From: JAPOXR01 sp965214695
Lineage (GTDB): Bacteria > Pseudomonadota > Alphaproteobacteria > Rhodobacterales > Rhodobacteraceae
Assembly: GCA_965214695.1 (NCBI GenBank)
Contig: OZ243967.1
Location: forward strand, 2,232,001 to 2,296,000
DNA length: 64,000 bases
Direction: 5' to 3'
Under the pieces are notes generated by a model. That model searched no databases and was not told where the DNA came from. It was given only the letters and a program-made list of their open reading frames with translations. The position numbers and the translations under genes are program-made. Positions 17,270 to 25,783 of the stretch are shown one piece after another. Positions within the stretch are counted from its first letter, which is position 1, and every line of letters starts with the position of its first letter.

Positions 17270-17704
17270 TCAGGCCGCGGAAAATGCTGAGCTACGCCGC
17301 TTGCGGGGTCGACCGCCCTTTGCACCATTCGCCCGCGCCGCTGCGGCCTTGGCAGGTGAAGTGGAACGTCCTGCCTGGCGCGCAAGAGCCCTGGTCATCC
17401 AGCTTCGGGTCCCGAACACGCCCGCCACCAAGGCCGGCACGTAGAGGTCGACGTCAAGCCTCGGCCAATGTAAATTGAAGCCGTGGCCTTCAACTTCAAC
17501 AACCGACAAGTCGCCGGGTGCGGCATCGTGCAGTTCCTCGACCAGACTTGCCGGAAACATGTAGGTGCAGCCATTGACCAGGCTGAGGACCACCTGTCCT
17601 GTTTGCCGGTCGTAACTGGCAGCCGCAGCACGCGGTTCCGTTTCCAGCATTTCCTGCCCGCGGGTTTCTGCTTTCCTGAAGGCCGCCTCAGTCAGATTTT
17701 CCAT
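17270..17704 (-). CDS. DUF2442 domain protein
   Basis: A 144-residue protein. The segment VVLSLVNGCTYMFPASLVEE and the stretch VEGHGFNLHWPRLDVDLYVP match the DUF2442 pattern, a small fold often found beside DUF4160 proteins in toxin-antitoxin-like pairs. The C-terminal 35 residues are basic and Ala-rich (ANGAKGGRPRKRR), suggesting nucleic-acid contact. It overlaps the preceding DUF4160 gene by 17 bases, so the two are made together. The biochemical role of either family is not established. Confidence 0.7.
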   Translation of the reverse strand: MENLTEAAFRKAETRGQEMLETEPRAAAASYDRQTGQVVLSLVNGCTYMFPASLVEELHDAAPGDLSVVEVEGHGFNLHWPRLDVDLYVPALVAGVFGTRSWMTRALARQAGRSTSPAKAAAARANGAKGGRPRKRRSSAFSAA

Positions 17705-17936
17705 GGATACGCTCCCATTCCATCAGGAACTCTTCGCGGTGCTCGGCCACTACCGCCATCAGCCGCCGCATGTCGAATCGCTTGATACCAACGACAGAGA
17801 CAAGTTCATGCTTGTTTGCAGTGCCGGTCAGATTGATCTTCGCCTGCCCAGGACCGGTAATGTGAATATGCGCCGGGTCATGGTCCGCCGTGTAAATCAC
17901 GAACCGGAAGCCGTGGGCGCGGTGAATAACAACCAT
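17688..17936 (-). CDS. DUF4160 domain protein
   Basis: An 82-residue protein with the DUF4160 pattern: FRFVIYTADHDPAHIHITGP at the start and AEHREEFLMEWERIH at the end. DUF4160 and DUF2442 genes commonly travel as a pair in mobile or accessory regions and are suspected toxin-antitoxin partners. I chose the ATG at 17934-17936. The same frame is open far upstream into a transposase relic (17981-18160), so the start could have been captured from older DNA. No clear ribosome site is visible. Confidence 0.65.
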   Translation of the reverse strand: MVVIHRAHGFRFVIYTADHDPAHIHITGPGQAKINLTGTANKHELVSVVGIKRFDMRRLMAVVAEHREEFLMEWERIHGKSD

Positions 17937-17980
17937 GCAGATATATAACCCAACAGTTAGGTTAACACAAGAGTTGGCTT

Positions 17981-18160
17981 TGCCCAGCACCTCCTGCGGC
18001 CGGGCGGCAAAATTCCGGCCCACCGGCGGTACGTCATCGAAGCGGCCGTCAAGCCTGATCAGCGAGATCGCCATGTTGGAGTTGGCCGCCAGTCTCTCGG
18101 GGATGTTGCCGACCTGTGCCCGGCAGTGATCCTTGTCATGGGCGGCGACACGGATGTCGT
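17981..18160 (-). pseudogene. Transposase C-terminal relic (ISAs1/IS4-like)
   Basis: In frame with the DUF4160 gene, about 60 codons read like the C-terminus of ISAs1/IS4-type transposases: HDKDHCRAQVGNIPERLA, NMAISLIRLDG and FAARPQEVL. The catalytic core is absent. The assignment rests on pattern memory alone. Confidence 0.45.
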
Positions 18161-18238
18161 ACAGGCGGCGCTCAATTTGCTGCCGAATGCTGCATGGATC
18201 CGCAGGATCATCACCCCTGTCACAGGACTGATCCTGCC

Positions 18239-18289
18239 GGCCCTGCCTGGCCATCTGGCCAGGCGTGCCCGGAGATGCCCGGCAGGGCC
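18239..18289. repeat. Nested GC-rich inverted repeat
   Basis: Outer arms GGCCCTGCC (18239-18247) and GGCAGGGCC (18281-18289) enclose a second hairpin, CCTGGCCA/TGGCCAGG (18246-18263). It has no T-run. The surrounding 18165-18599 holds no gene I can support and must contain the promoter of the binding-protein gene at 18600. Confidence 0.45.
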
Positions 18290-18599
18290 ATGATCCGTGA
18301 CTGATCACGCATTTCCGCCGGATTCACCTGCGCGGCGGGTCCGGCAGGTGCCAGCGTCGCCTTAAACAAGACTCGGCCCTGGCCTGTCAGTCGGCAAAAT
18401 TGACTTTTGGAGAGACCTGGTAGAAACTGTGTCTCGTTGCAAAATTTATTGATTGTGAGGGCACGGTTCGACATGCTGGAGTCGCAACTTTGTGTATGAA
18501 ATTGACTGGGTTTGAACATGTTGGACCGGTCAGGCTTTGACGCGCAAACGAGTTGCTGAAACACCTTCGCAAGATACTAAAGGGAGGAGAAACGACGTC

Positions 18600-19559
18600 A
18601 TGAAATTTCTGAATAAGTTACTTGTGCCGACCGTGGTCGGCATAGCTTTGCTTGGTGGACCACAGGCCGCCCTGGCCGAAGGTGGTCCGCTACTCTGGGT
18701 TCAACCATTGCGCGATCATCCGGTGCACAAGATCATGCAGGCCGGGTTCCTTTCTGCCTGCACCAAAATGCAGCGCGAATGCGAGGTCGTCGGCAACCCT
18801 AGTGCCACAAACTGGGATATTCCCGGAACTTTGCCATTGGCGGAAGCGGCGCGAGCGCGGACTGAATTCGGCGCCGTACTGGTCTACGGACCGGACCCGG
18901 CAATCTTTCCCTATATCACGAAGGTTGCAAGCGAAGGCTACCCGGTCGTGACATGGCATGTCATGCCACCCGAAGGTACTGTTGAAGGCCTCAAGGCCGT
19001 GACAGGACAGGACACACCGGCAGCCGGAGCAGCCGCCGCGGTTGCAATGGCAGAGCAAATGGGGGGATCGGGAATCGTTGCCCTGACACAAGGAAGCATT
19101 AACGAGGCCGAGAACGTCATGTCAGATGCCTTCCGTGCCAAGATGGCTGATTCCTATCCTGACATTTCAATTCTCAGCACCGAGATTGAAGGATTTGAAC
19201 CTTCTGCCGCCCAGGCGAAGGCAGTCGCAATCCTGCAGGGCAATCCCGACGTGACCGCGGCCTTCTCCACAACCGGGAACGGGCCGCAAACCTGGGCCCA
19301 GGCTGCGCGCGCGACCGACCGGGATTTGGTCATAATTGGCATGGACTACATTCGCCAAAACCTCGACTTGGTAAAAGCCGGGGACGTCTTTGGTCTGGTT
19401 GGACAGCCCCTCTATGAAGAAGGTGCACGAGCGGCAGAACTCGCCGCCGACCTGGCGGACGGCAAGGAGGTGCCCTACCGGAACCCACTTCCAGCGGCGA
19501 TTGTCACGATCGACAATCTGGATCCCTATTACGACATACTGTCCCAGGCAGGTCAGTAA
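18600..19559 (+). CDS. CUT2 sugar ABC transporter substrate-binding protein
   Basis: A 319-residue periplasmic binding protein of the RbsB type. The ATG at 18600 follows GGGAGGAGA by about 9 bases. A signal peptide ends near residue 24 (AALAEG). The mature part has the two-lobe pattern: GGPLLWVQPLRDHPVHKIM, then AVLVYGPDPAIFPYI, VIIGMDYIRQNLDL and GQPLYEEGARAAELA. It precedes the double ATPase gene with a 77-base gap and probably supplies the permease encoded at 15601. The ligand is unknown; the surrounding epimerase, lactonase and dehydrogenases point to a sugar or sugar derivative. Confidence 0.88.
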   Translation: MKFLNKLLVPTVVGIALLGGPQAALAEGGPLLWVQPLRDHPVHKIMQAGFLSACTKMQRECEVVGNPSATNWDIPGTLPLAEAARARTEFGAVLVYGPDPAIFPYITKVASEGYPVVTWHVMPPEGTVEGLKAVTGQDTPAAGAAAAVAMAEQMGGSGIVALTQGSINEAENVMSDAFRAKMADSYPDISILSTEIEGFEPSAAQAKAVAILQGNPDVTAAFSTTGNGPQTWAQAARATDRDLVIIGMDYIRQNLDLVKAGDVFGLVGQPLYEEGARAAELAADLADGKEVPYRNPLPAAIVTIDNLDPYYDILSQAGQ

Positions 19560-19636
19560 CGTCGACAACTTGAAATCACGGTGGGGCGACACGAGGTCGC
19601 CCCACCGCCTCCCTTCGTGAAACTGCAATACTGCGC

Positions 19637-21202
19637 ATGACCTCCCTTGAAGATCTGGCCCTCGAAGCACGCGGGGTCAACAAGTCGTTCGGTGGCGTCG
19701 TCGCGCTCAAGGATGTTGACCTGGCGGTACGCGGTGGTGAGATTCACGCTCTTTTGGGCCAGAACGGAGCGGGAAAGTCCACGCTAATCAAGATCCTCAA
19801 TGGCGTTATCTCCGCCAGCGAATTCAGCGGAGCTCTCGCAGTAGGTGGGGGCAATGTCCGGTTCGGGTCGCCGCGCGATGCGTCGGACAACCGGATTGGT
19901 TACGTGCCGCAAGAAACAGAGGTATTCGAGCATCTTTCGGTTGCCGAGAACATATTCGCGGGAATGACCGGTGGTAGTCCGGGGGCACGCCTTGTCAGAC
20001 GTAGAGAAATCGATCAGCGGAGCAACGAGATCCTGGCCGGTCTCGGCATAGAAGTCGATCCTGCAGTCTTGGCGGCCTCGCTGACATCGGCCGAAAAACA
20101 CATGCTCATGATCGCCCGCACCCTGGCCCGCTCACCTCGCGTTCTGTTGCTTGACGAGCCTACCGCGGCCTTGTCAGCGAGTGAGGTAAAAGCGCTCTTC
20201 GCCGCACTCAGGCGGCTCAAGGCTGAAGGTGTCACCACTGTCTACATCACGCACCGTCTGCCAGAGGTAATGGTAATCTGTGACCGTGCGACCGTGCTCC
20301 GCGATGGCAGCGTGGCAGCGGAATTCTCGCGTGACGAATTCGATGAGGACGCCTTTATTCTCGCAATGACCGGGCGAAAGGTCTCGCGTTTGTTTCCGGT
20401 TCATGAGGCGCCGGTCGACGCCCGCCCGATGCTGGAGTTGAGGGATCTTGTCATTGGCACGGGAATCGGTGATTCCAGGCAGAATGAAGGCGTTGGGTTT
20501 TCGGTTGCCGCGGGTGAAATTCTGGGCCTCGCTGGACTCCTGGGATCCGGCCGAAGCGAGATTCTGCATGCAGTGTTTGGCAGTATGCCAGCAAAGGGAA
20601 GTGTACGGGTTGATGGAGTCCCCGTCACGATCCGGCGACCACGTGACGCACGTGACGCGGGCATCGCGTTGCTAACCGAAGAGCGTCGGCTCGACGGCCT
20701 GCTTTTCAACATTTCAGTCGGGCGCAATATAACGATCGGAAACCTTGACCCGCTGTCAAAGGCAGGGATTGTCAATCCTGCCCTTGAACGCAGTACAATT
20801 CGTGATGCAATGGCAGCGCTGAATGTGATGGCATCATCTCCCGCCGCCCCTGTTTCGAGCCTGTCCGGCGGCAACCAGCAGAAGCTGCTTTTTTCGCGGG
20901 CATTGCTGCGCAAGCCGAAAGTGCTGATGCTGGACGAGCCGACTCGGGGCGTGGATGCCGCGACGCGGCACGAAATCTACCTTCTCACCGTCGAACTTGC
21001 ACGGCAGGGGGCAGCATTGCTGATTGTCTCTTCCGAGTTGGAGGAGTTGGTCGGGCTCTGCGACCGTATCCTCACAATTTCGGATGGTCGGATCGTCGAT
21101 GAGTTTTGCCGTGGCGAAGGCGGCGAAGACCGAATTCTGCGCGCCGTCGCAGAAGCACAAGGCCGGCGGTTTGAAGTGGCGAGTGGAGGGCCGGCAGCGT
21201 GA
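19637..21202 (+). CDS. CUT2 sugar ABC transporter double ATPase (RbsA/XylG-like)
   Basis: A 521-residue protein with two ABC domains. Domain 1 has Walker A LLGQNGAGKST near residue 38 and Walker B VLLLDEPTAALS near 170; its signature is LTSAEKH rather than LSGGQ. Domain 2 has the degenerate Walker A GLLGSGRSE near 295, a good signature SLSGGNQQK near 405 and Walker B VLMLDEPTRGVD near 427. This asymmetry is normal in RbsA-type proteins, where one site is weak. It follows the binding-protein gene and its stop overlaps the GTG start of the SDR gene. Confidence 0.92.
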   Translation: MTSLEDLALEARGVNKSFGGVVALKDVDLAVRGGEIHALLGQNGAGKSTLIKILNGVISASEFSGALAVGGGNVRFGSPRDASDNRIGYVPQETEVFEHLSVAENIFAGMTGGSPGARLVRRREIDQRSNEILAGLGIEVDPAVLAASLTSAEKHMLMIARTLARSPRVLLLDEPTAALSASEVKALFAALRRLKAEGVTTVYITHRLPEVMVICDRATVLRDGSVAAEFSRDEFDEDAFILAMTGRKVSRLFPVHEAPVDARPMLELRDLVIGTGIGDSRQNEGVGFSVAAGEILGLAGLLGSGRSEILHAVFGSMPAKGSVRVDGVPVTIRRPRDARDAGIALLTEERRLDGLLFNISVGRNITIGNLDPLSKAGIVNPALERSTIRDAMAALNVMASSPAAPVSSLSGGNQQKLLFSRALLRKPKVLMLDEPTRGVDAATRHEIYLLTVELARQGAALLIVSSELEELVGLCDRILTISDGRIVDEFCRGEGGEDRILRAVAEAQGRRFEVASGGPAA

Positions 21203-21954
21203 CAGTTGAAGGTAAGCGGGTGTTCGTGACCGGGGCGGCAACCGGAATCGGGAGTGCTACGGCAACCTGCCTGATCGGACGCGGAGCAAGGGTGTTCGGT
21301 GCCGGACTTGATGCTGCAGACGGGCACGAATTGCAAACCACTCTTGGTGCCGGGTTTCGCTTTCGCCGAACCGATATCACATGTTCGACCGAAGTGAATG
21401 ATGCCGTGTCGGAGGCGGTCGACCACCTTGGCGGGCTGGACGGGGTCGTCAACTGCGCCGGCATATATCCGACCGGTAGCCGCCTGGAAGAGCTAAGCGA
21501 TGCCGATTGGGACCTCGCCGTCTCTGTCAATCTGGGTTCGGTGTTTCGGGTTTGCCGGGCATCCTTGCCCCATTTGAGGGCAGCGGGAGGTGGGTCAGTT
21601 GTAAACATCGCCTCGGTCCATGCCGAAGCGACTGTATCGGGTGTTCCGGCCTATGCCGCGACGAAAGCCGGTGTGGTCGGACTGTCGAGACAGACCGCAC
21701 TTGACTACGCGGTCGACATGATACGCGTGAATTCGCTGGTTGTGGGCGCGGTGGCGACCCGGATGGGACTACGCGACTTGCCCGACGGCGATCCCGAAGC
21801 GATCGGACTATCCTTCGAGCGAAACAGGATCGCCCGCTTTGCTGAACCTGTGGAGATCGCCACCGCGATCGCATTCCTGCTGTCGGATGATGCCTCATTC
21901 ATCACTGGAAGTGCGATGCGGGTTGACGGCGGGCTCCTGGCACGAATTTTCTAG
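21199..21954 (+). CDS. Short-chain dehydrogenase/reductase
   Basis: A 251-residue classical SDR. The cofactor motif TGAATGIG lies near residue 11, NCAG near 85, the catalytic Ser in NIASVHA near 138 and YAATK near 152, so the active site is complete. The start is a GTG that overlaps the ATPase stop (GTGA), a sign of tight coupling. It probably oxidises the imported sugar or polyol at a hydroxyl group; the substrate is unknown. It converges on the epimerase gene 180 bases away. Confidence 0.9.
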   Translation: MTVEGKRVFVTGAATGIGSATATCLIGRGARVFGAGLDAADGHELQTTLGAGFRFRRTDITCSTEVNDAVSEAVDHLGGLDGVVNCAGIYPTGSRLEELSDADWDLAVSVNLGSVFRVCRASLPHLRAAGGGSVVNIASVHAEATVSGVPAYAATKAGVVGLSRQTALDYAVDMIRVNSLVVGAVATRMGLRDLPDGDPEAIGLSFERNRIARFAEPVEIATAIAFLLSDDASFITGSAMRVDGGLLARIF

Positions 21955-22135
21955 TTGGAACTTCATTTCAGACATTTGCAAGCAGGTGTCTGAACTGAAC
22001 CCGTATGTGCTTGGGGGGGTTCCTGCAAGCCGCAGCATGCGGTGGCCCTGTTGCCAATGAATCGTGTTCTGGAGTGGGTTATTCCAAGACCGCGAAGGGG
22101 ATGTCCCGACCAATGTTGCAATTGGCAAGGAACGT

Positions 22136-23035
22136 TCAGCCTACGCCGGAGTCAACGCGAAATCGAATTCGGCCGGACAAGCACTCCCCTGGGCCCAGGA
22201 TCGCAAGATCACCTTCCAGGTTGTCTTGAGGCATACGATTGAGCGCGCCTGCGGCATTGCTCTGCGGTTCGATACAGAAGAATGGCGCCGCGGGATCGGA
22301 ATAGACCATCAAGTGGTTGAAAACCTGGTCGGCGGTGATGGTGACTGTAAAGTCATCTGCCGGAAACCGGATTCGTGCAATTCCTTTCCAGCCACCGAAG
22401 TCATTGTTGAGCCATCGGTCGGGCAGATGTCTCGGTCGCGAGAAGTCAAGTTCCGGGGGAAGATCGGTTCGCTCACCAGAGGTGTAATCCGGCCCTTCAA
22501 GGTAAAAGTGCCTTGCTTCAAATTCGACATCTATTCCAGCTTCGCGCCGAAACCATGGGTGCAGCCCCATCCCCATCGGCATTCTCTCTGCGCCCAAATT
22601 TGTCAATTCCATTCCGACCTCGAAGCCGTCGGAATGTAAACGAAAACTCTGTTTTGCGCGGTAGGAGAAAGGATCGACGCCGGCCTGCACATCCAGTGCA
22701 AGAACCGAGTCTTCGGTCGCGGCACGTTCGACCTGCCATGGCAGCTGCCAGCCGGTCCCATGAACGTGAAAACGCTGCCCCTCGACATTGGGTTGGAGGT
22801 GATAGCGCCTGCCATCTATCGTGAAGGTGTTTCCAGTGACGCGATTGGCAAACGGAACCATTGGGAACATTGCCGCACCCAGAACGTTGCGCGCGGCTGC
22901 ATCGCCGCTGGTCAACGGCCGCATGACATGAATTCCGCGCCATCGAAAATATGCCAGCGACCCGCCAAGATCGGGCACAAGGGCCAACTCGATTTCGTCC
23001 GAGGCAAGGAATACCCAATCAGAAGTTTCGACCAT
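22136..23035 (-). CDS. Aldose 1-epimerase family protein
   Basis: A 299-residue galactose mutarotase-like protein that interconverts sugar anomers. Catalytic residues appear conserved: the His in RFHVHGTGWQ near residue 95, the His in GLHPWF near 160, and the Glu in CIEPQSN near 260. I chose the ATG at 23033-23035, which overlaps the upstream SDR gene by 17 bases; an ATG 7 codons earlier is possible. It shares a strand and tight spacing with two SDR genes, so it is part of a three-gene unit serving the same sugar. Confidence 0.85.
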   Translation of the reverse strand: MVETSDWVFLASDEIELALVPDLGGSLAYFRWRGIHVMRPLTSGDAAARNVLGAAMFPMVPFANRVTGNTFTIDGRRYHLQPNVEGQRFHVHGTGWQLPWQVERAATEDSVLALDVQAGVDPFSYRAKQSFRLHSDGFEVGMELTNLGAERMPMGMGLHPWFRREAGIDVEFEARHFYLEGPDYTSGERTDLPPELDFSRPRHLPDRWLNNDFGGWKGIARIRFPADDFTVTITADQVFNHLMVYSDPAAPFFCIEPQSNAAGALNRMPQDNLEGDLAILGPGECLSGRIRFRVDSGVG

Positions 23036-23609
23036 AACCGGTGCTCCATCCTCCATCCACGACCAGCAACTGCCCGGTCGTATAACTGTTTTTCGGATCC
23101 GCCATAAACAGAATCGCCGCGACCGCCTCGTCGAGCCGGCCCGGCCGGCCAAGCGGAACATGTGTCAGCATCGCGCCGTCGCCGATTTCCGCGCCGTCGC
23201 AGTCGATCCGGCCGAAGCCGAGCGCATTGACTGCAACTTCAGGAGCGGCTGTCATTGACAGGCAACGCATGGCCGCGACCGCCGCGGACATGCGTCGCGA
23301 GTATCCTGGATGCCGTCGCATCGGAATTGCTCCCATCGCCGAGAGCAAAAACACAATGCGTCCGCAACCGCGCCGGTTCATCTGGTGGAGGACCTCCTCT
23401 GCGGCCGCAATCAGGGCATCATCATCCACTTCACGATGATCTCGTGGATCGAGTTGCCATGACACCAGCAGAATATCCGCTTGAGTCGAACCATGGCCGC
23501 CAACCGCAACTTGCCCGCCGCAATCGCTCAGCGCCGAAAGCGCGGCGGTGCAAACCGTCGTCTCGGTCCCGATGGCAGCCACGCGAAATCCCGCAAGTTC
23601 AATCTCCAT
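23019..23609 (-). CDS. Degenerate SDR-fold protein lacking catalytic Lys
   Basis: About 196 residues from the ATG at 23607-23609 (MEIELAGFRV). The fold is SDR-like (GQLLVVDGGWSTGYGRNF at the C-terminus; PLGRPGRLDEAVAAILFM), but key motifs are lost. The N-terminal glycine pattern TGxxxGxG reads GTETTVCTAA, and the catalytic YxxxK position reads YSRRM, with Met for Lys. The length is also short for an SDR. It is probably not an active oxidoreductase, though it could be a structural partner of the SDR encoded just upstream (23618-24397). It lies 8 bases after that gene. Confidence 0.7.
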   Translation of the reverse strand: MEIELAGFRVAAIGTETTVCTAALSALSDCGGQVAVGGHGSTQADILLVSWQLDPRDHREVDDDALIAAAEEVLHQMNRRGCGRIVFLLSAMGAIPMRRHPGYSRRMSAAVAAMRCLSMTAAPEVAVNALGFGRIDCDGAEIGDGAMLTHVPLGRPGRLDEAVAAILFMADPKNSYTTGQLLVVDGGWSTGYGRNF

Positions 23610-23617
23610 CACCGGCC

Positions 23618-24397
23618 TCACATCCTGAAACCGGCGGACCACCCGCCATCGACAGCAAGAACCTGGCCATTCACGTAGCTGGCCGCGGGAGCGCAAAGAA
23701 AAAGAACTGCCTCGGCGATTTCTTCAGGCCGACCGGGACGGGCCATTGCGATATGACGCATGAACGCACCTGCCTGCGCAGACATGAATCCGTCCTCCCC
23801 ATAGAACAGTTGCTTGGTTGCCTCCGTCAGGACCGTGCCCGGTGCCACTGCATTGGTCAGGATGCCAACCGGGCCAAGTTCGAGCGCCATTGCGCGTGTC
23901 AGATGAATTACGCCGGCCTTGGCGGCGTTGAAAGGGCTCTGCATCCGCATGGCAGCCAGCCCAACGACGGACGCGATGTTCACGACCCGTCCGCCATTCC
24001 CTGCCGTAACCATCGGCGGCAACGCTGCTCTTGTCATGTTGTAGAGGCCATCGAGATCAAGGCGGATGATTTCGTCCCAGACCCGTGAGTCGAACCGATC
24101 GATCGAAACTCGGTGCCCGATGGAATTCCGCCCGGCATTGTTGACAATGATATCGATACGGCCCAACCGGTCGATGGATTGCCTGACTGTTGCTTCGACA
24201 GAAGCGCGGTCCGTGATGTCCGTGGCGGTCGCAAGTGCGCCGGGCAGTCGGGCCGCAACGGTCTGCGCACCTTCATAATCTATATCGGCCACCACCACAG
24301 CAGCGCCGTTTTCGGAAAGACGCAAGGCAATTGATTGCCCGATTGCGCCAGCGGCCCCGGTCACGATCGCCACTCTTCCGCCAAGGTCGCATTTCAT
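23618..24397 (-). CDS. Short-chain dehydrogenase with Phe in place of catalytic Tyr
   Basis: A 259-residue SDR with an intact cofactor motif, TGAAGAIG near residue 13, NNAG near 88 and the Ser loop NIASVVG near 140. The catalytic tetrad is broken: the YxxxK position reads FNAAK (codon TTC, bases complementary to the 23930s), so the proton-donating Tyr is Phe. The C-terminus AVDGGWSAGFRM is normal. The ATG at 24395-24397 follows GGGAAG by 7 bases; an earlier ATG at 24415 is less well placed. It leads the operon SDR, degenerate SDR, epimerase. Confidence 0.8.
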   Translation of the reverse strand: MKCDLGGRVAIVTGAAGAIGQSIALRLSENGAAVVVADIDYEGAQTVAARLPGALATATDITDRASVEATVRQSIDRLGRIDIIVNNAGRNSIGHRVSIDRFDSRVWDEIIRLDLDGLYNMTRAALPPMVTAGNGGRVVNIASVVGLAAMRMQSPFNAAKAGVIHLTRAMALELGPVGILTNAVAPGTVLTEATKQLFYGEDGFMSAQAGAFMRHIAMARPGRPEEIAEAVLFLCAPAASYVNGQVLAVDGGWSAGFRM

Positions 24398-24837
24398 TCG
24401 CCGACTTCCCGCCATTTCGTACAGAATTGTGATAGTATCTTGACTGGAGAAGTCACAAGCTGGAAACCGCCGAGAATTTGGGAATGACCGTAAAGCAACC
24501 GGATTCAATCCGGGAACTTCTCGTCGGGTGCCGCCTGGACCCATGGCAAGGTCAATTCACTTACTGCGATCGTTTTGGGATAATACGAGACGGAGTTTCC
24601 TGCACGTGGCAACGCGACGACATTCTGACCAGGGCAAATGCCACGATAGGAATTTCCAAACGCAAGCCCTTGAGGAAGTTTCGCTTGCGACAACAATGCC
24701 GGTGGTTGGTTCACACACCGGGTCCGGTTGCCCGGAAAATGGTAATACATGTCGCAATCAAGTTGATTGCATGACGAATGCGGCTGCGCCGCACCAATTG
24801 AACCGCGGCCGCGGTGTCGTCGAAGAACGGAGGAATG
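24398..24837. other. Divergent promoter region between SDR and lactonase genes
   Basis: No convincing gene is seen in 440 bases. A TACTAT -10-like box for the minus-strand SDR lies about 24434-24439. The plus strand has a 98-codon frame from 24478 with no recognisable motif and poor codon bias, which I do not call. Confidence 0.35.
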
Positions 24838-25725
24838 ATGGTCGAGATAACATGCGTTGTTGACGCAAGAGCAGAGCTGGGAGAAGCAACCACCTGGGAC
24901 CCTGAGGCAGGCGTCTTGTGGTGGATCGATATCCGGCAACGTCATATCCATCGCTATGACCCAAAGACCGGAGAAGACCGGATCTGGCACGCACCCGAAC
25001 TTCTTGGTTGCATTGGCTTGCGCGACAAGAACGGATTGATGGTCACCATGAAAAGTGGCTTCCACATTTTCGACATCGCGACAGGTACGTTTGAACATAT
25101 CGTTGACCCCGAACCCGACCAGCCGAAAACGCGAATGAATGACGGGAAAACCGACAGGCAGGGACGTTTCTGGTCGGGCAGCATGTTCGAGGTGCCTGGA
25201 CAACCGGTCGAGTTTCTCGGCGCGCTGTACAGGTTGGATTCTGATCTGTCCCTGCATCGGGTGATCGAGGAAATCGGATGCAGCAACGCGTTGGCCTGGA
25301 GCCCGGACAGTCGAACCATGTATTTTTCAGATAGTCACGCCGATGCAGTCTGGGCGTATGATTTCGACCCTTCAACAGGTGAAATCGAAAACCGACGGAC
25401 CTTCATCGACATGACCGAAACAGGTGGCGTCGCCGACGGAGCAACAGTTGACGCAGATGGTTGCTATTGGTTGACAATTCCAGTGACTGGCAAAGTCAAT
25501 CGATACGACCCGGCCGGAAAACTGATGCAATCGGTCTCCATGCCAACCGACCTCCCCACCTGTTGCGAATTTGGCGGGGCCGATCTGGACATCCTATATG
25601 TGACGACGGCAGTTCTTGGTCGTCCAGATGCGCATTTCATCGGTCAAAGCAACCCAGGAGGCCTGTTTGCCCTGGATGTTGGCGTCAGGGGCCTCGCATC
25701 GGTTCCGTTCGTGGAGGCCGCCTGA
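24838..25725 (+). CDS. SMP-30/gluconolactonase family lactonase
   Basis: A 295-residue six-bladed beta-propeller of the SMP-30/LRE family that hydrolyses sugar lactones with a divalent metal. Ligand-bearing segments are present: LGEATTWDPEAG near residue 12, RMNDGKTDRQGRFW near 97, SNALAWSPDSRTMYFSDS near 145 and GVADGATVDADG near 195. The ATG at 24838 follows GGAGG by 4 bases. With the SDRs and epimerase next door it suggests oxidation of a sugar to a lactone and then ring opening to the aldonic acid. Confidence 0.9.
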   Translation: MVEITCVVDARAELGEATTWDPEAGVLWWIDIRQRHIHRYDPKTGEDRIWHAPELLGCIGLRDKNGLMVTMKSGFHIFDIATGTFEHIVDPEPDQPKTRMNDGKTDRQGRFWSGSMFEVPGQPVEFLGALYRLDSDLSLHRVIEEIGCSNALAWSPDSRTMYFSDSHADAVWAYDFDPSTGEIENRRTFIDMTETGGVADGATVDADGCYWLTIPVTGKVNRYDPAGKLMQSVSMPTDLPTCCEFGGADLDILYVTTAVLGRPDAHFIGQSNPGGLFALDVGVRGLASVPFVEAA

Positions 25726-25783
25726 GTTGACCAATCAACGGCGGTTTGCCCGGCACCGCGAATCCTGGCCGGAGAGGGGCTGG

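Noticed and set aside
24478..24774. A 98-codon plus-strand frame in the SDR/lactonase intergenic region
   Set aside because: No motif, no ribosome site and weak codon bias.
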